This document shows positions 15,831 to 24,862 of a stretch of DNA of 64,000 nucleotides, piece after piece. The position numbers and the translations under genes are program-made. Source of the DNA: Pseudomonas sp. SJZ079 (GTDB lineage Bacteria; Pseudomonadota; Gammaproteobacteria; Pseudomonadales; Pseudomonadaceae); NCBI RefSeq assembly GCF_007993865.1, contig NZ_VIUH01000019.1, positions 36,327-100,326 on the forward strand. The letters are read 5' to 3'. The stretch's first letter is position 1, and each line of letters starts with the position of its first letter. The notes under the pieces are model-generated. The model worked only from the letters and a program-made list of their open reading frames with translations. It searched no databases and had not been told where the DNA came from.

Positions 15831-16721
15831 ATGGAGCAGCTCAAGCGCATGGCGATCTTCGCCACCGTGGTCGATCGCGGCTCCATGGTCGCGGCTGCCG
15901 AGGTGCTTGGCATGACGCCGTCGGCGGTCAGTCAGCAGATCCGCAAATTGGAAGACAGCACCCAGGTCAGCCTGCTGCATCGCACCACGCGCAAACTGAC
16001 CCTGACCGAGGCCGGGGCTGTCTTCTACCAAAGCTGCGCCCAGGTGCTGGCATTGGCTGAGCAGGCCGAGCAACGCCTGGCCGAACTGCGCGACGCGCTG
16101 GTGGGCGAGTTACGCATCGCCGCGCCCGTTGGGTTTTCCGGGCGCCCGATCTGTGCGGCTCTGGCGCCGCTGCTGCAGGCGCACAGGGGGCTGAGTCTGC
16201 AGCTGTTCTTCCAGGACGAGCAGATCGACTTGATCGAACAGCGCATCGATCTGGCGATCCGCGTTGGCAAGCTCGAGGACTCCAGCCTGGTGGCGCGGCA
16301 TATCGGCGAGACGCGCATGCTGGTGTGCGCTGCGCCCAGTTACCTGGTGCAGCGCCGGCCCATCAGCCATCCGCAGGACTTGATCGGCCTGGACTGGCTG
16401 ACGATGAACGGCGAGTTGCCGCACAAGTTACTGACCCTGCATGGACCGGGTGGCGACGTGCAGCGCCTGCGCATCGAGAGTCGGGTGGGGTGCAACAACA
16501 TCGTGGCCTTGCGCAACTTCACCCTGGGCGGCATGGGCGTCTCCCTGCAACCCGCGCATGAGGTGCGCGAAGAACTGGCCACGGGCGATCTGCGCGAGCT
16601 GCTCTGCGACTGGCAGTTGCCGGCATTCGGCATCTATATCGTGACCCCGCGACGTGACGCCCAGCCGGCCAAGGTGCGCTATGCCATCGAGGCACTACGG
16701 CAACATTTGTCCATGCGATAA
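15831..16721 (+). CDS. LysR-family transcriptional regulator
   Basis: LysR regulator of 296 aa. The winged helix occupies residues 1-60 (MVAAAEVLGMTPSAVSQQIRKLED), and the periplasmic-binding-like effector domain spans about residues 90-290. This subgroup (AaeR/DsdC-like single-gene regulators) often controls a divergent oxidoreductase, here the NAD(P)-binding protein. The effector is not readable from sequence. Confidence 0.93.
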   Translation: MEQLKRMAIFATVVDRGSMVAAAEVLGMTPSAVSQQIRKLEDSTQVSLLHRTTRKLTLTEAGAVFYQSCAQVLALAEQAEQRLAELRDALVGELRIAAPVGFSGRPICAALAPLLQAHRGLSLQLFFQDEQIDLIEQRIDLAIRVGKLEDSSLVARHIGETRMLVCAAPSYLVQRRPISHPQDLIGLDWLTMNGELPHKLLTLHGPGGDVQRLRIESRVGCNNIVALRNFTLGGMGVSLQPAHEVREELATGDLRELLCDWQLPAFGIYIVTPRRDAQPAKVRYAIEALRQHLSMR

Positions 16722-16829
16722 CGACACTAAAGGCTGCAATGGTCGGTATAGGCTGGGCGCTGCCGGAGGATTGCCGTATAACGGGCTGCTTACGCGCAAT
16801 AGGCAACACAGGACCCCTAGTTAAAGCTG

Positions 16830-17717
16830 ATGAAGACGCCAAAACGCATTGAACCCCTGGTCGAGGCTGGTCTGGTCGACGAGGTGATACGCCCGCTGAT
16901 GAGTGGTAAGGAAGCCGAGGTATTCGTAGTGCGCTGCGGTAATGAGCTGCGCTGCGCCAAGGTTTACAAGGAAGCCAACAAGCGTAGCTTTCGCCAGGCC
17001 GCGGTCTACCAGGAAGGCCGCAAGGTCCGTAACAGCCGTGACGCACGGGCCATGACCAAGGGCACCAAGTACGGGCGCAAGGGCCAGGAAGACTCCTGGC
17101 AGAACGCCGAAGTGGCGGCCCTGTTCCATCTGGCCGGTGCCGGCGTGCGGGTGCCCAAGCCCTACGACTTTCTCGAAGGCGTGTTGCTGATGGAGTTGGT
17201 CACCGACGAGGAGGGCGATGCGGCACCGCGCCTGAATGATGTCGATCTGCACCCGGAGGATGCCCGCGAGTTCCACGCCTTCATGATCGAGGAAGTGGTG
17301 AAGATGCTCTGCGCCGGTCTGGTGCATGGTGACTTGTCCGAGTTCAACGTGTTGCTCGGCCCCGAGGGCCCGGTGATCATCGACCTGCCGCAGGCGGTGG
17401 ATGCGGCCGGTAACAACCATGCGTTCAAGATGCTCGAACGCGACGTCGGCAATATGTCCGCCTACTTCGGCCAGTTCGCCCCGGAGCTGAAATACAGCAA
17501 GTACGCCAAGGAAATGTGGGCGCTGTATGAGGAAGGCAAACTGACCCCGGCGAGCAAGTTGACCGGTGAATTCGCCGATCCGGAAGAAGACGCGGATGTC
17601 GATGCGGTGCTCAATGAAATCAAGGCCGCGCTGGCCGATGAGGCGCGCCGTCAGGCCTTGTTGAATGCCGAGGACGCGCCCAAGGGCGAAGAGCCGCCAC
17701 CGCCCTGGATGCAATAA
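16830..17717 (+). CDS. RIO-family serine protein kinase
   Basis: Atypical protein kinase of 295 aa in the RIO1 family. The nucleotide-binding region is SGKEAEVFVV near residues 25-34, with the ATP lysine in CAKVYKEANKRSF. The catalytic loop HGDLSEFNVLL is near residues 168-178 and the metal-binding Asp lies in VIIDLPQAVD near 187-196. The C-terminus is acidic and ends in PPPPWMQ. Bacterial RIO kinases are thought to act in ribosome assembly or stress, but their targets are not established. It is monocistronic and ends at a hairpin at 17750-17771. Confidence 0.9.
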   Translation: MKTPKRIEPLVEAGLVDEVIRPLMSGKEAEVFVVRCGNELRCAKVYKEANKRSFRQAAVYQEGRKVRNSRDARAMTKGTKYGRKGQEDSWQNAEVAALFHLAGAGVRVPKPYDFLEGVLLMELVTDEEGDAAPRLNDVDLHPEDAREFHAFMIEEVVKMLCAGLVHGDLSEFNVLLGPEGPVIIDLPQAVDAAGNNHAFKMLERDVGNMSAYFGQFAPELKYSKYAKEMWALYEEGKLTPASKLTGEFADPEEDADVDAVLNEIKAALADEARRQALLNAEDAPKGEEPPPPWMQ

Positions 17718-17749
17718 CCAGCAGCAACCCACTAGCCACATAGGTCACT

Positions 17750-17771
17750 AGGGTGGACGCCGATCCACCCT
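17750..17771 (+). terminator. Hairpin after the RIO kinase gene
   Basis: AGGGTGGA and TCCACCCT pair around a 6-nt loop, 33 bp after the stop. No long T-tract. The sequence also resembles a common Pseudomonas intergenic palindrome. Confidence 0.55.
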
Positions 17772-17891
17772 GGTGTGCTGTCTCTAGTTAAAGATTCTTC
17801 GTGAACGGGCCAGTTGCCAGGTAAGCGCAGCCGTCTCGTAGGCTGGCTTAGCGGCGCATGCCGTTGAGGCGCAGGCGACACAGGTTGCCGA

Positions 17892-17940
17892 GCGCCGCGT
17901 AACCCAGCACAGCGTCAGCAATGCGGGGTTACGTCGCGCC
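17892..17940. repeat. REP-like palindrome with GTAACCC core
   Basis: GCGCCGCGTAACCC at 17892-17905 pairs with GGGTTACGTCGCGC at 17926-17939, with one mismatch pair. The arm resembles those of the repeat cluster at 42055-42219, suggesting one dispersed family. Confidence 0.55.
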
Positions 17941-18019
17941 ACACCCAGCTGCTTGCGCGGGCCACCGCGCAGGCGTCTCACCCAGCGACGACTCCGATGG
18001 ATATTGCTGCTGCGTCAGC

Positions 18020-18895
18020 CTACAACCGTGCGGTCTGGAAGGTGTCGCAGCGGCTCACGTCACCCTGTTCGAAGCCCGCCTTGAACCAGCGCACGCGCTG
18101 CGCCGAGGTGCCGTGGGTGAAGGAATCCGGCACCACCTGGCCGCGAGCCTGTTGCTGCAGGCGGTCATCGCCGATGGCATTGGCGGCATGCAAGGCTTCC
18201 TCCAGGTCGCCGCTCTCCAGCCAGTCGAGGCGGCGCTGGGCGTGATGCGCCCAGACCCCGGCCAGGCAGTCGGCCTGTAACTCCTGGCGCACCAGCAAGC
18301 CGTTATCGCCTTCCAGCCGTTCGCCACGTTGCCGCGCGCCATTGACCTTGGCCGAGACGCCGAGCAGGGTCTGCACATGGTGGCCGACTTCGTGGGCTAT
18401 CACGTAAGCCTGGGCAAAATCGCCAGCCGCGGCGAAGCGCTGCTCCAGCTCGCGGAAGAACGCCAGGTCGAGGTAGACCCGCTGATCGCCAGGACAGTAG
18501 AAGGGGCCGACGGCCGAGTCGGCGAAACCGCAGGCGGAATCGACCCCGCCGCGAAACAGCACCAGGGTCGGGTCGCGGTACTGGCGGTTGGCGCTCTGGA
18601 AAATCGCGCGCCAGGTGTCTTCGGTGTCGCCAAGGATGGCGCGGACGAACTCCGACTGCTCATCATTGGTCGCCGGTGCTCTGTTCTGCCGCTGGCCGAG
18701 CGAGCTGCTCTGGGTCGCCTGGCCGGCCAGTTGGCCGAGGATCTGCAGCGGGTCCTGTCCCATCAGCAGGCCGATCACCACCACCGCGGCGATACCGCCG
18801 AGACTCAAGCCCCTGCCGCCAGCGAAACGTCGGCCGCCACTACGGCCGCGCGCATCCACTACGTTGTCACTGCGTCGTGCCCGTTTCCAGCGCAT
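18020..18895 (-). CDS. ypfJ: YpfJ-family neutral zinc metallopeptidase
   Basis: Membrane-anchored zinc metallopeptidase of 291 aa in the YpfJ/DUF (zinc_peptidase) family. A basic, Gly/Arg-rich N-terminus precedes one membrane segment at residues 33-47. The zincin motif HEVGHHVQ lies near residues 165-172, and the third ligand region ADCLAGVWAHHA follows about 40 residues later. The active site should face the periplasm. Physiological substrates are unknown. Monocistronic; converges with the RIO kinase gene. Confidence 0.9.
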   Translation of the reverse strand: MRWKRARRSDNVVDARGRSGGRRFAGGRGLSLGGIAAVVVIGLLMGQDPLQILGQLAGQATQSSSLGQRQNRAPATNDEQSEFVRAILGDTEDTWRAIFQSANRQYRDPTLVLFRGGVDSACGFADSAVGPFYCPGDQRVYLDLAFFRELEQRFAAAGDFAQAYVIAHEVGHHVQTLLGVSAKVNGARQRGERLEGDNGLLVRQELQADCLAGVWAHHAQRRLDWLESGDLEEALHAANAIGDDRLQQQARGQVVPDSFTHGTSAQRVRWFKAGFEQGDVSRCDTFQTARL

Positions 18896-18964
18896 GGTTC
18901 GATTCCCTTGTGCATGGCAGGTGTTGAGTGTCGTCCTGCTGCGTGGCCGACGCCAGTCCGGCGG

Positions 18965-19837
18965 TCAGCCCAGTTCGCTGGCGTCGACCAGCAGTTCGGC
19001 GCGAGCCAGCAGTTGCACGCTGCCGCCAACGCTGACATGGCCATCGGCGGCCACACAGACATCCAGGCGGCTGGGGCGGCCAAGGAAGCGTCCCTGGTTG
19101 AGGCTGAAGCGTTCGTCATGCCGCTGCAGGCCGTACTTCACCAGAAAGGCGGCCACCGGGCCGGCGGCGCTGCCGGTGGCGATATCCTCGATCAGCCCTA
19201 GCGGGTCCCAGGTGCGTCCTTCGCGGGCATCCACGTCCAGCAGATAGACGAAGTCGGCCCCCAGGGCGGCCAGTTCGGCAGCGAAGGCGCGGCACTGTTT
19301 GGCGCGCGCCAGGCCCGGCGCGGTGACCGGCAAGAGCAGATAAGGCAGGCCGTTGCTGACCACCGTGGCGGGGTAGCGGCTGTCCAGTTCGGTGACGCTT
19401 AAGCCAAAGGCTTCGGCGAAGCGCAAGGCCTGCTCGTGGGCGAGTAGGGCGCCGAACTCCGAGCGCCCTTGGGCCATCTCCGCGTAAAAGCCCAGGTCTT
19501 GCCGGCGGGTGCGCAGGGTCACGCTTTTCGCCAGCAGCTGCAGGCTCCACTCGGCGCTGGCGCCAGGGCAGTGCAAATGGTGCAGCAGGGCCGCGGTGCC
19601 AATGATCGGGTGACCGGCGAAGGGCAGCTCTTCTTCCATGGTGAATATCCGCGCCTGGTATGCATCGGCGCTGGCACCGGGCAGTAGGAACACCGATTCG
19701 AACTGGCGCAGCTCCTGAGTCAGCGCCTGCATGGTGGCAGGCGACAGCTGGCGGGCGTCGGGGAATATCGCCACACCGTTACCGGCCAGCGGACGCTCGG
19801 CGAATACATCGAGTTGCCAATAAACCAAGGGGGACAT
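18965..19837 (-). CDS. PhzF-family isomerase-like protein
   Basis: PhzF/YddE family protein of 290 aa, a two-domain diaminopimelate-epimerase fold. The conserved acidic residue is in RQFESVFLLP near residues 40-50, the FAGHPIIGTA motif near residues 75-84, and the C-terminal GSAAGPVAAFL near 205-215. Members isomerise small acids by proton transfer; the substrate here is unknown, and no phenazine genes are close. Translation begins at 19837, 14 bp after the DUF411 stop, so both genes form a transcript. Longer upstream frames are shadows of the DUF411 gene. Confidence 0.9.
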   Translation of the reverse strand: MSPLVYWQLDVFAERPLAGNGVAIFPDARQLSPATMQALTQELRQFESVFLLPGASADAYQARIFTMEEELPFAGHPIIGTAALLHHLHCPGASAEWSLQLLAKSVTLRTRRQDLGFYAEMAQGRSEFGALLAHEQALRFAEAFGLSVTELDSRYPATVVSNGLPYLLLPVTAPGLARAKQCRAFAAELAALGADFVYLLDVDAREGRTWDPLGLIEDIATGSAAGPVAAFLVKYGLQRHDERFSLNQGRFLGRPSRLDVCVAADGHVSVGGSVQLLARAELLVDASELG

Positions 19838-19851
19838 AGCGACTCCGTGGG

Positions 19852-20286
19852 TCAGTTGCCGGGGTACTCGCTCAGCACCCGCTCGTCGCCATTCGGGCCG
19901 AGGCCGATGACCTGGTAGGCATCGCGAATGTCGCCGCGCTCCATGCCGGGCGAGCCGGTCGGCATGCCCGGCACAGCGGCGCCGAGCAGGTCCGGTTGCT
20001 GGCGCAGCTTGAGGATGTCGGCAGCTGGTACGTGGCCCTCGACGAAGCGGCCGTCGATCACCCCGGTATGACAGGAGGCCAAACGGGGCGGCACGCCGAG
20101 GCGCTGCTTGAGCGCCGGCATATCGGCCTCGAGGTGGTCGTTGACGCTGAAGCCGTTGTCTTGCAAGTGGCCGATCCAGGCCTTGCAGCAGCCGCAGTTG
20201 GGGTCGCGATAGACGTCGATGGTCAGTGGTTCGGCGGCGTGAACGAGGCCGGCGAAGAGTCCGCCGAGCAGGAGAAACAGGCGCAT
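19852..20286 (-). CDS. DUF411 metal-binding periplasmic protein
   Basis: Exported protein of 144 aa. Residues 1-18 form a signal peptide ending HAAEP. The CGCC motif (DPNCGCCKAW, residues 29-38) and a later CHT plus GHVPAADI pattern define DUF411, a family often linked to copper resistance or copper delivery. The start at 20286 gives a proper signal peptide. It precedes the PhzF gene in a two-gene unit; no copper pump is in the neighbourhood, so its metal role is by family only. Confidence 0.87.
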   Translation of the reverse strand: MRLFLLLGGLFAGLVHAAEPLTIDVYRDPNCGCCKAWIGHLQDNGFSVNDHLEADMPALKQRLGVPPRLASCHTGVIDGRFVEGHVPAADILKLRQQPDLLGAAVPGMPTGSPGMERGDIRDAYQVIGLGPNGDERVLSEYPGN

Positions 20287-20418
20287 GCAGAGATTCTCTA
20301 ATGGGGGGTTGCCGCGAGCATAGCGTCGCTGCACAGCCAATCCAAATCATCGAGTGTTTCCGGATACACGAGCGGCGGCCTATGCTGGCCTGATCGCACT
20401 ACGGGAAGGAAGCTGTCG

Positions 20419-20820
20419 ATGCTGCGTGCACGCGTCATTCTGGTCATCCAACTGCTGGCCCTGGCTGGCCTGGGTCTGGTCTATTTCATTCGTCCGCACG
20501 AGATGAGCAACCTTAGCGGCATGCTGCTGATGGCGCCGGCTGCGGCGACCGATGTGCGCGCCTATTACGGGGGGCTGCAGCTGGGCTTGGCGGCCTTCCT
20601 GGGCTTGGCGCTGATTCGTCTCGACCTGATCCACGCGGCGCTGACCCTGCTGGTGCTGCTCTACAGCGCCATGGCGTTGGCGCGGATCGGCGGCCTGTGG
20701 CTGGACGGCGGCGCCCAGCAGACCTTCAACCTGGTGGCGCTGTTGCTCGAAGTGGTCTCCGCCGGGCTGGCCTTCTGGGCGTTGCGCGGCTTGTCCAGGC
20801 CATCGCCGGAAGACGAGTGA
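20419..20820 (+). CDS. DUF4345 membrane protein
   Basis: Small integral membrane protein of 133 aa with four predicted spans (about residues 5-24, 45-64, 70-90 and 100-122). The layout and the RAYYGGLQLGLAAFLGLALIR segment match DUF4345. Function unknown. It is alone on the plus strand, divergent from the DUF411/PhzF pair by 132 bp. Confidence 0.82.
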   Translation: MLRARVILVIQLLALAGLGLVYFIRPHEMSNLSGMLLMAPAAATDVRAYYGGLQLGLAAFLGLALIRLDLIHAALTLLVLLYSAMALARIGGLWLDGGAQQTFNLVALLLEVVSAGLAFWALRGLSRPSPEDE

Positions 20821-20897
20821 TACGCCCGGAGCGATGCGGCTTTACCTGAGAAACCTGTCGCTTTCCCTAGCAGGCATATCGAGCACGACCTGTGGCT

Positions 20898-20918
20898 GCC
20901 CCGCCCATAAGCGGGGGC
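20898..20918 (+). terminator. Hairpin after the DUF4345 gene
   Basis: GCCCCGC and GCGGGGGC pair around CCATAA, 78 bp after the stop. There is no T-tract, so confidence is modest. Confidence 0.4.
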
Positions 20919-21035
20919 GGGTGGCTGGACGTGCTGGCGTATTGGCTGTAAATCTAGCGAGGGCCTAGTTCGAGCCTGGCTTGGCCATCCGCTTATTGGC
21001 TAACCGTTCCCTCCTTCCCAGCAAACGACAACGCC

Positions 21036-21941
21036 ATGAACCAACTGCACACCATCGACCTGAAGCTGCTGCGGGTGTTCGAAACCATCGTCAAGCACGG
21101 CGGTTTCGCCGCGGCCCAGGCGGTGCTGAATATCGGCCAGTCAACCATCAGCGAGTACGTCAGCCAACTGGAAGGGCGCCTCGGTGTGCGCCTGTGCGAG
21201 CGCGGGCGTGGCGGCTTTCGCCTGACCGAGCAGGGCGAGGCGCTGTACCTGTCGTCCAAGCGTTTGCTGGTGGCGCTGGATGATTTTCGCTCGGACGCCG
21301 AGTTGATCCGCCGTACGCTCGGCGGCTGGCTGAATCTGGGGCTGATCGACAACACCATCAGCGATACCCGCTCGCCGGTGGCCGGGGCGATTCGGCGCTT
21401 CTCCGACCGCTGCCAGGACGTCTACCTGAACGTGCAGATCGGCACCCCAGCCGAGCTGGAGAAGGCGGTGCTGGAGGGCACCCTGCACCTGGCCGTGGGC
21501 CACTTCCATGCCCATGTGCCGGGCCTGCTGTACCGACCGCTGTATGCCGAGGCGCAGGGCCTGTATGGCAGTGCCCAGGCCGCCGGTCAGTACCCCTCGC
21601 TCGAGGCGTTGCGCGCGGCGCTGCCGAGCCTGAAGGTGGTGGCGCGCTCCTACATGCGCCGTGGCGACCTGGAAGCCCTGGGGGTCACCGAGGCGGCGGC
21701 CCTGGTGGCCAACGTCGAGGCCCAGGCGCTGCTGATCCTCAGTGGCAACTACCTGGGTTTTCTGCCGACCCACTATGCCCAGCGCTGGGTCGAGTCGGGG
21801 GCACTGCAGCGCCTGTTTCCCGAACAGATCGCCGTCGACACGACTTTCGAGATCGTCATGCGCCGGGGCCAGGATCATAGCCTGCTGGTGGAGACCATCC
21901 TCGACGACCTGCAGATCGAGCTGGCGGCGCTGGCCGGCTGA
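21036..21941 (+). CDS. LysR-family regulator (GbuR-like by position)
   Basis: LysR regulator of 301 aa, with the helix-turn-helix at residues 20-45 (GFAAAQAVLNIGQSTISEYVS-type) and an effector domain to the C-terminus. It lies directly upstream of, and co-directional with, the ureohydrolase operon. In P. aeruginosa gbuR sits beside gbuA and mediates induction by 4-guanidinobutyrate, so a similar role is likely. A dyad at 21975-21994, between this gene and the operon, is a candidate binding site. Confidence 0.88.
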   Translation: MNQLHTIDLKLLRVFETIVKHGGFAAAQAVLNIGQSTISEYVSQLEGRLGVRLCERGRGGFRLTEQGEALYLSSKRLLVALDDFRSDAELIRRTLGGWLNLGLIDNTISDTRSPVAGAIRRFSDRCQDVYLNVQIGTPAELEKAVLEGTLHLAVGHFHAHVPGLLYRPLYAEAQGLYGSAQAAGQYPSLEALRAALPSLKVVARSYMRRGDLEALGVTEAAALVANVEAQALLILSGNYLGFLPTHYAQRWVESGALQRLFPEQIAVDTTFEIVMRRGQDHSLLVETILDDLQIELAALAG

Positions 21942-21974
21942 CCCGCGCGTGGCACCGCTCGGTGGTGCGCGGAT

Positions 21975-21994
21975 AGATCGGTAATTCCCGATCT
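21975..21994. promoter_or_regulatory. Dyad upstream of the ureohydrolase operon
   Basis: AGATCGG and CCGATCT flank a 6-nt AT-rich centre, about 100 bp before the ureohydrolase start. The size and position fit a LysR recognition site. Confidence 0.5.
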
Positions 21995-22092
21995 GAACAT
22001 CCGATACCCAATATTGCTTGGTTTTTCCGCGGCTCTTAACAATGGGACGTCGTCGATTATTGCTTCGATGAAGCCGATTCCAGGAGATAACC

Positions 22093-23079
22093 GTGAGCAA
22101 AAACAATTACGAATCCGGTCGCCTGAACCTGCCGTTCGTGGGTCACTGCACCTTCGCCAAATCCCCGGTGTGCACCGACTGGGATACGCTGGATGCCGAC
22201 GTGGCGATCCTCGGCGCGCCCAACGACATGGGCACCCAGTGGCGCTCCGGCGCCCGCTTCGGGCCGCGCGGTATTCGCGAGGCCTCCACCCTGTTTTCCT
22301 TCGGCCACGCCGGCGCCTACGACCACGAAGACGACGTGATGTACCTGACCGCCGAGGACGTGCGACTGGTCGACGTCGGCGACGCCGACATCGTGCATAC
22401 CGATATGGCCACGAGCAACGCCAACACCGAGTACGCCGTGCGCAAGATCCTCGAGGCCGGCGCCATGCCGGTGGTGCTGGGCGGTGACCATTCGGTGCAT
22501 GCGCCGGTGATCAAGGCCTTCGAAGGGCGCGGGCCGATCCATATCATCCATGTCGATGCACACCTGGATTTCGTCGACGAGCGCCATGGCGTGCGCTATG
22601 GCCATGGCAGCCCACTGCGCCGCGCCTCGGAGATGAACCACATCGTCGGCATGACCCAGATGGGCATCCGCAACGTGTCCTCCTCCAACCGCGACGACTA
22701 CGACGCGGCGCGCAGTGCCGGCTCGCACATCCTGTCGGTCCGCGACGTGCGTCGCCTCGGCGCCCAGGGCGTGCTGGAGCTGATTCCCAGCGGCGTGCCC
22801 TACTACATCACCATCGACATCGACGGCTTCGACCCGTCCATCGCGCCGGGCACCGGCACCCCGAGTCACGGCGGCTTCCTCTACTACGAAGTACTGGAAA
22901 TCATCCAGGCACTGGCCAAGCGCAGCCAGGGCAATATCGTCGGCATGGACCTGGTCGAAGTGGCGCCAGTGTATGACCCCACCGGAATGACCTCGATCCT
23001 CGCCGCGCAACTGCTGCTCAACAGCATCGGCTTCATCTTTCACGAGCGCGCCCAGGCCCGCGCCACTCAGGAGGCATGA
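22093..23079 (+). CDS. Agmatinase-family ureohydrolase, probable guanidino-acid hydrolase (GbuA-like)
   Basis: Mn-dependent ureohydrolase of 328 aa. Metal ligands are visible in GGDHS (near residues 134-138), DAHLDF (near 156-161) and DIDGFDPSIAPGTGTP (near 237-252). The reaction releases urea from a guanidino compound. Agmatine, 4-guanidinobutyrate and 3-guanidinopropionate are the family alternatives. Context (LysR before it, a 57-aa membrane protein and NCS1 permease after it) favours 4-guanidinobutyrate or a relative, as in the gbu locus of P. aeruginosa. The start is GTG with AGGAG 7 bp upstream. Its stop overlaps the next gene region. Confidence 0.9.
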   Translation: MSKNNYESGRLNLPFVGHCTFAKSPVCTDWDTLDADVAILGAPNDMGTQWRSGARFGPRGIREASTLFSFGHAGAYDHEDDVMYLTAEDVRLVDVGDADIVHTDMATSNANTEYAVRKILEAGAMPVVLGGDHSVHAPVIKAFEGRGPIHIIHVDAHLDFVDERHGVRYGHGSPLRRASEMNHIVGMTQMGIRNVSSSNRDDYDAARSAGSHILSVRDVRRLGAQGVLELIPSGVPYYITIDIDGFDPSIAPGTGTPSHGGFLYYEVLEIIQALAKRSQGNIVGMDLVEVAPVYDPTGMTSILAAQLLLNSIGFIFHERAQARATQEA

Positions 23080-23081
23080 CC

Positions 23082-24590
23082 ATGGACAGCATCGTTAAGC
23101 AATACCTGCAAAAATTCGGCGTCTGCGAGGCCACCCAGACCTTCCTGGCCAAGGCGCAGAAGATGTTCATCGGTGGCGCCTGGGTCGAGGCCAGCGACGG
23201 CCAGTACGCCGAGGTCATCGAGCCTTCCACCGAGGGCCTGCTGACCCGCATCCCCATGGCCACCACGGAGGACCTGGACCGCGCCGTGGCGGCCGCCCGC
23301 GCGCAGTTCGACGGCGGCGCCTGGAGTCAACTCAAGCCGCTGGAGCGCGAGCGCCTGTTGCATCGCCTGGCCGATTTGATCGAGCAGAACGCCGTCGAAC
23401 TGGCCGAGATCGAGTCGATCGACATGGGCAAGTCCGCCGCCCAGGCGCGCGATGTGGACATCCAGGGCACGGTCGACACCTTCCGCTATTTCGCCGGCTG
23501 GGCCAGCAAGCTGCACGGGCGCACCGTCGAACCGTCGCTGCCGGGCAACTACCTGGCCTATACGCGCAAGGAACCGGTCGGCGTGGTCGGCGCCATAGTG
23601 CCGTGGAACTTCCCGCTGCAGACCATGGCCTGGAAGCTCGGCGCCGCCCTGGCCACCGGTTGCACCGTGGTGGTCAAACCGGCCGAGCTGACCTCGCTGT
23701 CGGCGCTGCGTTTCGCCGAGCTGGTGCAGCAGGCGGGCATCCCCGACGGCGTGGTCAACATAGTCAGCGGGCGCGGCAGCCTGGTCGGCGCGGCGATGGC
23801 CACCCACCCGGGCATCGACAAGCTCAGTTTCACCGGTTCGACCCCGGTCGGTTGCACGGTCGGCAAGTCCGCCATGGACCAGATGAAGCGCCTGACCCTG
23901 GAGCTGGGCGGCAAGTCGGCGGTGATCGTGCTGGACGATGCCGATATCCCGGCCGCGGCCCAGGCGGTGGCCAACGGGGTGTTCTTCAACTCCGGACAGG
24001 TCTGCGACGCCGGCACCCGCGCCTATATTCATCGCAGCATCTATGCGCAGTTCCTCGCCGAGCTGATCGCCTACACCCGAACCTTGAAGATCGCCCCGGG
24101 CCTGGACCCCGACTGCTTTATCGGTCCATTGGTATCCCAGCAGCAGCAAGCGCGGGTGTTGAACTACATCGAGGCCGGCAAGCGCGAGGGCGCCGAGCTG
24201 GTGTACGGCGGCGAGCCCGTCGCAGGCCCCGGCTACTTCGTGCAGCCGACCATCTTCGCCCACTGCCGCAACGACATGCGCATCGTCCAGGAGGAGATCT
24301 TCGGCCCGGTGCTGGTCACCGCACCCTTCGACGATGACGAGGAGGCGCTGCGCCTGGCCAACGACTCGCCGTATGGCTTGGCTGCGGCGCTCTACTCCAA
24401 CGACCTCGGTCGCGTGCACGGTTTGATCCCACGGCTGCGCGCCGGCTCGGTGTACGTCAACGCCCACAGCACCATCGACCCGGCCATGCCGTTCGGTGGC
24501 TACAAACAGTCCGGCTTCGGCAAGGACCTGGGCGCCGAGCAACTCGAACACCTGTTGGAGACCAAGGCGGTGTGGATCACCCTGCCATGA
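23082..24590 (+). CDS. Aldehyde dehydrogenase of the guanidino operon (KauB-like role)
   Basis: NAD(P)-dependent aldehyde dehydrogenase of 502 aa, with the Glu in LELGGKSAV and catalytic Cys in NSGQVCDAG intact. An ATG also exists at 23076, but AGGAGG lies only 1 nt from it and 7 nt from the ATG at 23082, so the latter is chosen. It follows the ureohydrolase within 2 bp and is surely cotranscribed. A 4-guanidinobutyraldehyde dehydrogenase (KauB type) would supply the acid that the ureohydrolase splits. Betaine- or aminoaldehydes are alternatives. Confidence 0.88.
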   Translation: MDSIVKQYLQKFGVCEATQTFLAKAQKMFIGGAWVEASDGQYAEVIEPSTEGLLTRIPMATTEDLDRAVAAARAQFDGGAWSQLKPLERERLLHRLADLIEQNAVELAEIESIDMGKSAAQARDVDIQGTVDTFRYFAGWASKLHGRTVEPSLPGNYLAYTRKEPVGVVGAIVPWNFPLQTMAWKLGAALATGCTVVVKPAELTSLSALRFAELVQQAGIPDGVVNIVSGRGSLVGAAMATHPGIDKLSFTGSTPVGCTVGKSAMDQMKRLTLELGGKSAVIVLDDADIPAAAQAVANGVFFNSGQVCDAGTRAYIHRSIYAQFLAELIAYTRTLKIAPGLDPDCFIGPLVSQQQQARVLNYIEAGKREGAELVYGGEPVAGPGYFVQPTIFAHCRNDMRIVQEEIFGPVLVTAPFDDDEEALRLANDSPYGLAAALYSNDLGRVHGLIPRLRAGSVYVNAHSTIDPAMPFGGYKQSGFGKDLGAEQLEHLLETKAVWITLP

Positions 24591-24685
24591 ACTAACGAAA
24601 GCAGCAGACCACCGGCATAACACCTAGCGTCATGCCGGGACACATCGGGTAGCCAATAACAAGAGCCATACGAGGTTATGTCCAG

Positions 24686-24859
24686 ATGAACAGTCAAGCC
24701 GAAAGCGTACGTGCGCAAGACCTGGAACGACGCATCCGCGTCTATGAGGAGATGGAGCAAGCCAACCACTGGCCGGGTGCGCTGAGCGCCACCGACTACA
24801 TCGCAATCACCCTGATGACGCTGGTGCTGGTCACCGGCTTCTACCTCTGGGGGTACTGA
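24686..24859 (+). CDS. 57-aa single-span membrane protein beside NCS1 permease
   Basis: Encodes 57 aa. Residues 1-33 are polar and helical with many charges (AQDLERRIRVYEEMEQANHW). One membrane span follows at about residues 36-54, ending GFYLWGY. It sits 95 bp after the aldehyde dehydrogenase and 3 bp before the permease ATG, the same position as the small hypothetical gene between gbuA and the transporter in P. aeruginosa as I recall it. The tight coupling suggests a subunit or stabiliser of the permease, but no function is known. The ribosome site is weak (a TCCAG stretch only). Confidence 0.78.
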   Translation: MNSQAESVRAQDLERRIRVYEEMEQANHWPGALSATDYIAITLMTLVLVTGFYLWGY

Positions 24860-24862
24860 GCC

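Larger units (their letters stand above)
17718..18019. other. Intergenic region with terminator and repeat
   Basis: 302 bp between convergent genes. It contains a perfect hairpin at 17750-17771 and a larger imperfect palindrome at 17892-17940. No gene is seen. Confidence 0.6.
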
